8,110 nucleotides of DNA from Candidatus Avoscillospira stercoripullorum (GTDB lineage Bacteria > Bacillota > Clostridia > Oscillospirales > Oscillospiraceae). Position numbers and translations under genes: made by a program. Below are positions 5,521 to 8,110 of this stretch, in pieces (the first letter of the stretch is position 1; every line of letters begins with the position of its first letter). The stretch spans positions 1-8,110 of the forward strand of contig DVGD01000298.1 of NCBI GenBank assembly GCA_018712905.1, given 5' to 3'. The notes under the pieces are model-generated. The model ran no database searches, was not told where the DNA came from, and saw only the letters and a list, made by a program, of their open reading frames with translations.

Positions 5521-6890
5521 GCTCGTTTCTCCTTTCTCTGCCGCTTGTAGCGCCGGGCGGCGGCCACAAACCGCGCCGCGGCCTCGGGCTTTGCTGCAAA
5601 ATGGAAATGGGGGAAGCCTGCGTAGAGGCTCTTGGTGGTCACGCCGGTCTCCCAGCCCCGCTCGCTCAGGGGCTTTTGCGCCGTGAAGGCGCTGCCGGGG
5701 TTGGTGGAGTCCCAGTAGTGGAACTCGTGGGCGGGCGTCTCCTCCCCGGCTGCAAAGAGCAGGCTGTCCTCCTTGGCCTGCAAGGTCACATAGCCAAACC
5801 GGGAGAGCTTTCCCGTGGGGTAGCCCTCGGCGTCCAGCACCCCGGCCATGAGCCAGGGGTGGCCGCCCTGCTCCTGGAGGGTGCGGTGGAGGTACAAGAA
5901 CCCGCCGCACTCGGCCATGGTGGGCATGCCTGCGAGCACCGCCGCGCGGATGGCCTCGCGCATCTCGGTATTTTCGGCCAAGACCTGCCCGTGGAGCTCC
6001 GGGTAGCCGCCGCCTAAGTAGAGCGCCGCCGCACCTCGGGGGAGCTTCTTGTCCCGGAGGGGCGAAAACTCCACGATCTCCGCCCCCAGGGCGCGCAGGA
6101 TGTCCAGGGAGGATTCATAGTAAAAGCAAAAGGCCTCGTCCCGCGCCAGGGCGATTTTCACCTTGGTCTTGGGCGCGGGCGGCAAGGCCAGGGTGTCGCT
6201 AATCTCCGGCGCCTGGGCAGCCAGGGCTATAAGGCTGTCTAGATCGATGCTCTCCGCCGCCGCGTCGGCCAGGCGGTCGAGCTTTTGCTGCAAGTCGCCG
6301 ATCTCTCCGGCGGTGACCAGCCCCAGGTGGCGGCTTTCAAAGCCGCAGCCCGGCACCTCCGGCAGGCAGCCCAGGTACTGTAGGCCGGTCTCAGCCTCCA
6401 GCATCTTGCCCAGCCGCGCGGCCACCGCCGGCTTGACCCGGTTTAAGATCACGCCCCGGAGCATATCCGGGCTTCGGAAGGACGTAAAGCCCCGGAGGGT
6501 GGCGGCCAGGGAGAGGGCGCTGCCCTTGCCGTCGAGAAGGAGCACCGCGGGGGTCTCGGTCTTCACGGCCAGGTCGTAGGCCGAGGCGTGGTCGGTCATG
6601 GCGATGCCGTCGAAGTAGCCCATGGCGCCCTCAATGATGGTGAGATCCGCCCCCTCCCCCACCTGATGGAGGAGCGCCCGGGTGGTCTCCGGGGAGAAGA
6701 AGAAGAGATCCAGGTTGGTGGTCTTGGCGCCCAAGACTTTTTGGTGGAACATGGGGTCGATGTAGTCAGGCCCCGACTTGCAGGCGGCGAGCCTTAACCC
6801 CCGGCGCTGCATGGCGCGCAGCACGGCGCAGGTCAGGGTGGTCTTTCCCGTACCCGAGGACGGGGCGCAAAATAGGATTCTGGGCGTCAT
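5517..6890 (-). CDS. cbiA: Cobyrinate a,c-diamide synthase CbiA
   Basis: ATP- and glutamine-dependent amidation of the a and c carboxylates of the corrin ring. The product is 457 residues, the family norm, in two domains. The N-terminal dethiobiotin-synthetase-like domain shows the P-loop APSSGTGKTT (9-18), KSGPDYIDPMFH (38-49), NLD (59-61) and IIEGAMGYFDG (85-95). The C-terminal class I glutamine amidotransferase domain shows YLGGGYPELH (291-300), AECGGFLYL with nucleophile C328 (326-334), EFHYW (389-393) and FPHFHF (426-431) with the likely catalytic His. The C terminus is very basic (RRYKRQRKEKR). The ATG at 6890 has GGAGGG six bases upstream (6897-6902) and overlaps the cbiET stop by four bases (ATGA). 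The aerobic homologue CobB, acting on hydrogenobyrinate, has the same motifs; I call it CbiA because the context looks like an anaerobic Firmicute. Confidence 0.96.
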   Translation of the reverse strand: MTPRILFCAPSSGTGKTTLTCAVLRAMQRRGLRLAACKSGPDYIDPMFHQKVLGAKTTNLDLFFFSPETTRALLHQVGEGADLTIIEGAMGYFDGIAMTDHASAYDLAVKTETPAVLLLDGKGSALSLAATLRGFTSFRSPDMLRGVILNRVKPAVAARLGKMLEAETGLQYLGCLPEVPGCGFESRHLGLVTAGEIGDLQQKLDRLADAAAESIDLDSLIALAAQAPEISDTLALPPAPKTKVKIALARDEAFCFYYESSLDILRALGAEIVEFSPLRDKKLPRGAAALYLGGGYPELHGQVLAENTEMREAIRAAVLAGMPTMAECGGFLYLHRTLQEQGGHPWLMAGVLDAEGYPTGKLSRFGYVTLQAKEDSLLFAAGEETPAHEFHYWDSTNPGSAFTAQKPLSERGWETGVTTKSLYAGFPHFHFAAKPEAAARFVAAARRYKRQRKEKRA

Positions 6891-8089
6891 GGCTGTCCCT
6901 CCCCGGAGAGAATGTAGACCGGGTTTTGCCCCAGCATCATGTGGTAGCTCCCCAGTTTTTTGGCCTGGGCGGCGGTGAGCTGGGTGACGTCCACGTTTTG
7001 AAGCCCCAGCCCTTCAAAGACCCGCAGTCCCTGGGTGAGGCTTTCCAAGCTCACCGCCGTGAGGCAAATGCGCACGGCGGGGTTTTTGGTAAGGGCGGCG
7101 CGGAAAATTTCCTCCATCTCGCCGCCGCTGCCGCCCACGAACACCCGGTCGGGCGCGGGCAGGGCAAGGAGCGCCTTGGGCGCCTCGCCCAGCACCACGT
7201 GGAGGTTGGAAAGGCCGAAGGCAGCCCTGTTTTCCTCGATGAGCGCCACGGCGTCCACTTCCCGCTCCACGGCGTAGACCTGCCCCTGGTAGGCCGCCAT
7301 GGCCAGGGCGCAGCTCACCGAGCCGGTGCCGGCGCCCACGTCCCAGACGGTGTGCGCCGGCGCAACCTCCAAACGAGCGACGGCCAGGGTGCGCACAGCC
7401 TCCTTGGTCATGGGCACCTTGCCCCGGTGGAGCTGGCTATCCCAGAGGCTGGGGGCGCCGCAGCGCCAGGCAAGGGGCGCGGGGTTGTCCACCAGCATCA
7501 CGGCGAGATCGTCAAAGGTCTCGTCCACCAGCGCTTCGGCCTCGCCCCGGACAATCCGCTCCTCCGGGTAGGAAAGCCGCTGCCCTACAGAGACTTCGAG
7601 CTTTCCCAGCCCGGCGGCGGTGAGGGCTTGGCAGACCGCCGCGGCGGTAAAGTTGGAGCCGGTGAGGAGGAAGGTCTCCTTGTGGGACTGAATCTCCCCC
7701 ACCACGTTGGCCTCCCGGCCATGGACGGACACCACATGGACGTCCTGATAGCTCCGGTGGAGCCGGGCGCAGAAATAAGAGAGGGACGAGATGCCGGGAA
7801 TGGCCTCCACCTCCACGTCCTTTAACAAGGCATGGAGCTTGGCGGCGCCGGAGTAAAAGCCCACGTCCCCCGAGAGGAGCACCGCCGTGTCTCCGGGAAA
7901 GTCGGAGACGGCCTTGGCGATGTCCTCCGCGCGGATGAGGGCTTTACGCGCGCCGGGATGGTCGGGAAAGGCGGCCAGCATCCGCGCCGCGCCCACAATT
8001 TGGCCGGCGGCGGCAATGGCCTTCTGCCCCGCCAGGGTGAGGGTATCGGGGTTTCCCATGCCGATCCCCACAAGATAACAAGTTTTCAT
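6887..8089 (-). CDS. cbiET: Fused CbiE-CbiT: cobalt-precorrin-7 C5-methyltransferase and cobalt-precorrin-6B C15-methyltransferase (decarboxylating)
   Basis: Two SAM-dependent enzymes in one chain: the N-terminal half (about 1-205) is a CbiE tetrapyrrole methylase and the C-terminal half (about 225-400) a CbiT class I methyltransferase-decarboxylase. Seen in CbiE: YLVGIGMGNPDTLTLAG (5-21), LLSGDVGFYSGA (71-82), VEAIPGISSLSYFCARL (94-110) and SVHGRE (121-126). Seen in CbiT: the linker-end motif PMTKEAVR (226-233), SAM motif VWDVGAGTGSVS (248-259), an acidic residue after the second strand (YAVEREVDA, 272-280), DRVFVGGSGGE (314-324) and the NPVYIL end (389-394). The length of 400 matches fused CbiET/CobL. 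The ATG at 8089 has only a modest upstream GGCGG. Its stop overlaps the cbiA start by four bases. Oddity: in the CbiT SAM motif, SVSCALA has Ala where I expect Glu (SVSIEAA in relatives). The fusion also occurs in aerobic CobL, so it does not by itself prove the anaerobic route. Confidence 0.95.
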   Translation of the reverse strand: MKTCYLVGIGMGNPDTLTLAGQKAIAAAGQIVGAARMLAAFPDHPGARKALIRAEDIAKAVSDFPGDTAVLLSGDVGFYSGAAKLHALLKDVEVEAIPGISSLSYFCARLHRSYQDVHVVSVHGREANVVGEIQSHKETFLLTGSNFTAAAVCQALTAAGLGKLEVSVGQRLSYPEERIVRGEAEALVDETFDDLAVMLVDNPAPLAWRCGAPSLWDSQLHRGKVPMTKEAVRTLAVARLEVAPAHTVWDVGAGTGSVSCALAMAAYQGQVYAVEREVDAVALIEENRAAFGLSNLHVVLGEAPKALLALPAPDRVFVGGSGGEMEEIFRAALTKNPAVRICLTAVSLESLTQGLRVFEGLGLQNVDVTQLTAAQAKKLGSYHMMLGQNPVYILSGEGQP

Positions 8090-8110
8090 GGCCGTTGACC
8101 GCCTTTCAGA
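8086..8110 (-). CDS. Possible 3' end of an upstream operon gene (seven codons visible)
   Basis: Reading the minus strand from 8109, one frame is open (ending LKGGQRP) and stops at TGA 8088-8086, overlapping the cbiET ATG as ATGA. The same four-base overlap joins cbiET to cbiA and cbiA to cobT, so an upstream cobalamin gene may end here. Seven codons identify nothing and an open frame this short is expected by chance, so this rests on the junction pattern alone. Confidence 0.3.

Noticed and set aside
4654..5550. Plus-strand open frame of 298 residues opposite cobT
   Set aside because: It is an antisense shadow caused by high GC at third codon positions; the opposite strand carries the complete set of CobT motifs.
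4456..5910. Upstream extension of the cobT frame to 5910
   Set aside because: The extra 130 residues are cbiA read out of frame; family motifs begin at the ATG at 5520, which has a good ribosome site and an ATGA junction.
6926..7825. Plus-strand open frame of 299 residues opposite cbiET
   Set aside because: It is an antisense shadow rich in His, Gly and Ala with no domain, lying opposite an intact CbiET.

Overview
This window is an almost gap-free stretch of a cobalamin (vitamin B12) biosynthesis operon, with every recognisable gene on the minus strand and transcription running from position 8110 towards 1. The high GC content, strong GGAGG-type ribosome binding sites, the gene order, an extra short CobU-like gene and short GTAGGGGCG palindromes suggest a high-GC anaerobic Firmicute of the Clostridia, perhaps Oscillospiraceae-like. 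That assignment is inference from style and recalled families, not from a search.

In transcription order the layout is: a possible 3' tail of an unidentified upstream gene (8110-8086); cbiET, a fused precorrin-6Y/cobalt-precorrin-7 methyltransferase-decarboxylase (8089-6887); cbiA, cobyrinate a,c-diamide synthase (6890-5517); cobT (5520-4453); cobU (4453-3938); cobS (3938-3168); a 109-residue CobU-like paralogue (3177-2848); a 234-bp gap filled with palindromic repeats; cbiB (2613-1651); cobD, threonine-phosphate decarboxylase (1657-599); and the first 198 codons of cbiP, cobyric acid synthase (596 to beyond position 1).

The genes cover the late corrin-ring steps and the whole nucleotide-loop end of the pathway. 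CbiET methylates and decarboxylates the ring, CbiA amidates side chains a and c, and CbiP amidates b, d, e and g. CobD makes aminopropanol phosphate and CbiB attaches it to give adenosylcobinamide phosphate. CobU activates this to the GDP form, CobT makes alpha-ribazole phosphate from the lower-ligand base, and CobS joins the two. Early ring genes, cobalt chelation and any B12 riboswitch would lie outside the window.

Most of the window is ordinary. The parts worth a second look are the CobU pair, where the main CobU has GD where the family usually has NE while the short paralogue keeps a DELG.GVVP version of that motif but lacks the middle of the enzyme, and the repeat cluster that makes the only real break in the operon. 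I found no tRNA, rRNA, CRISPR array, insertion sequence or phage gene.
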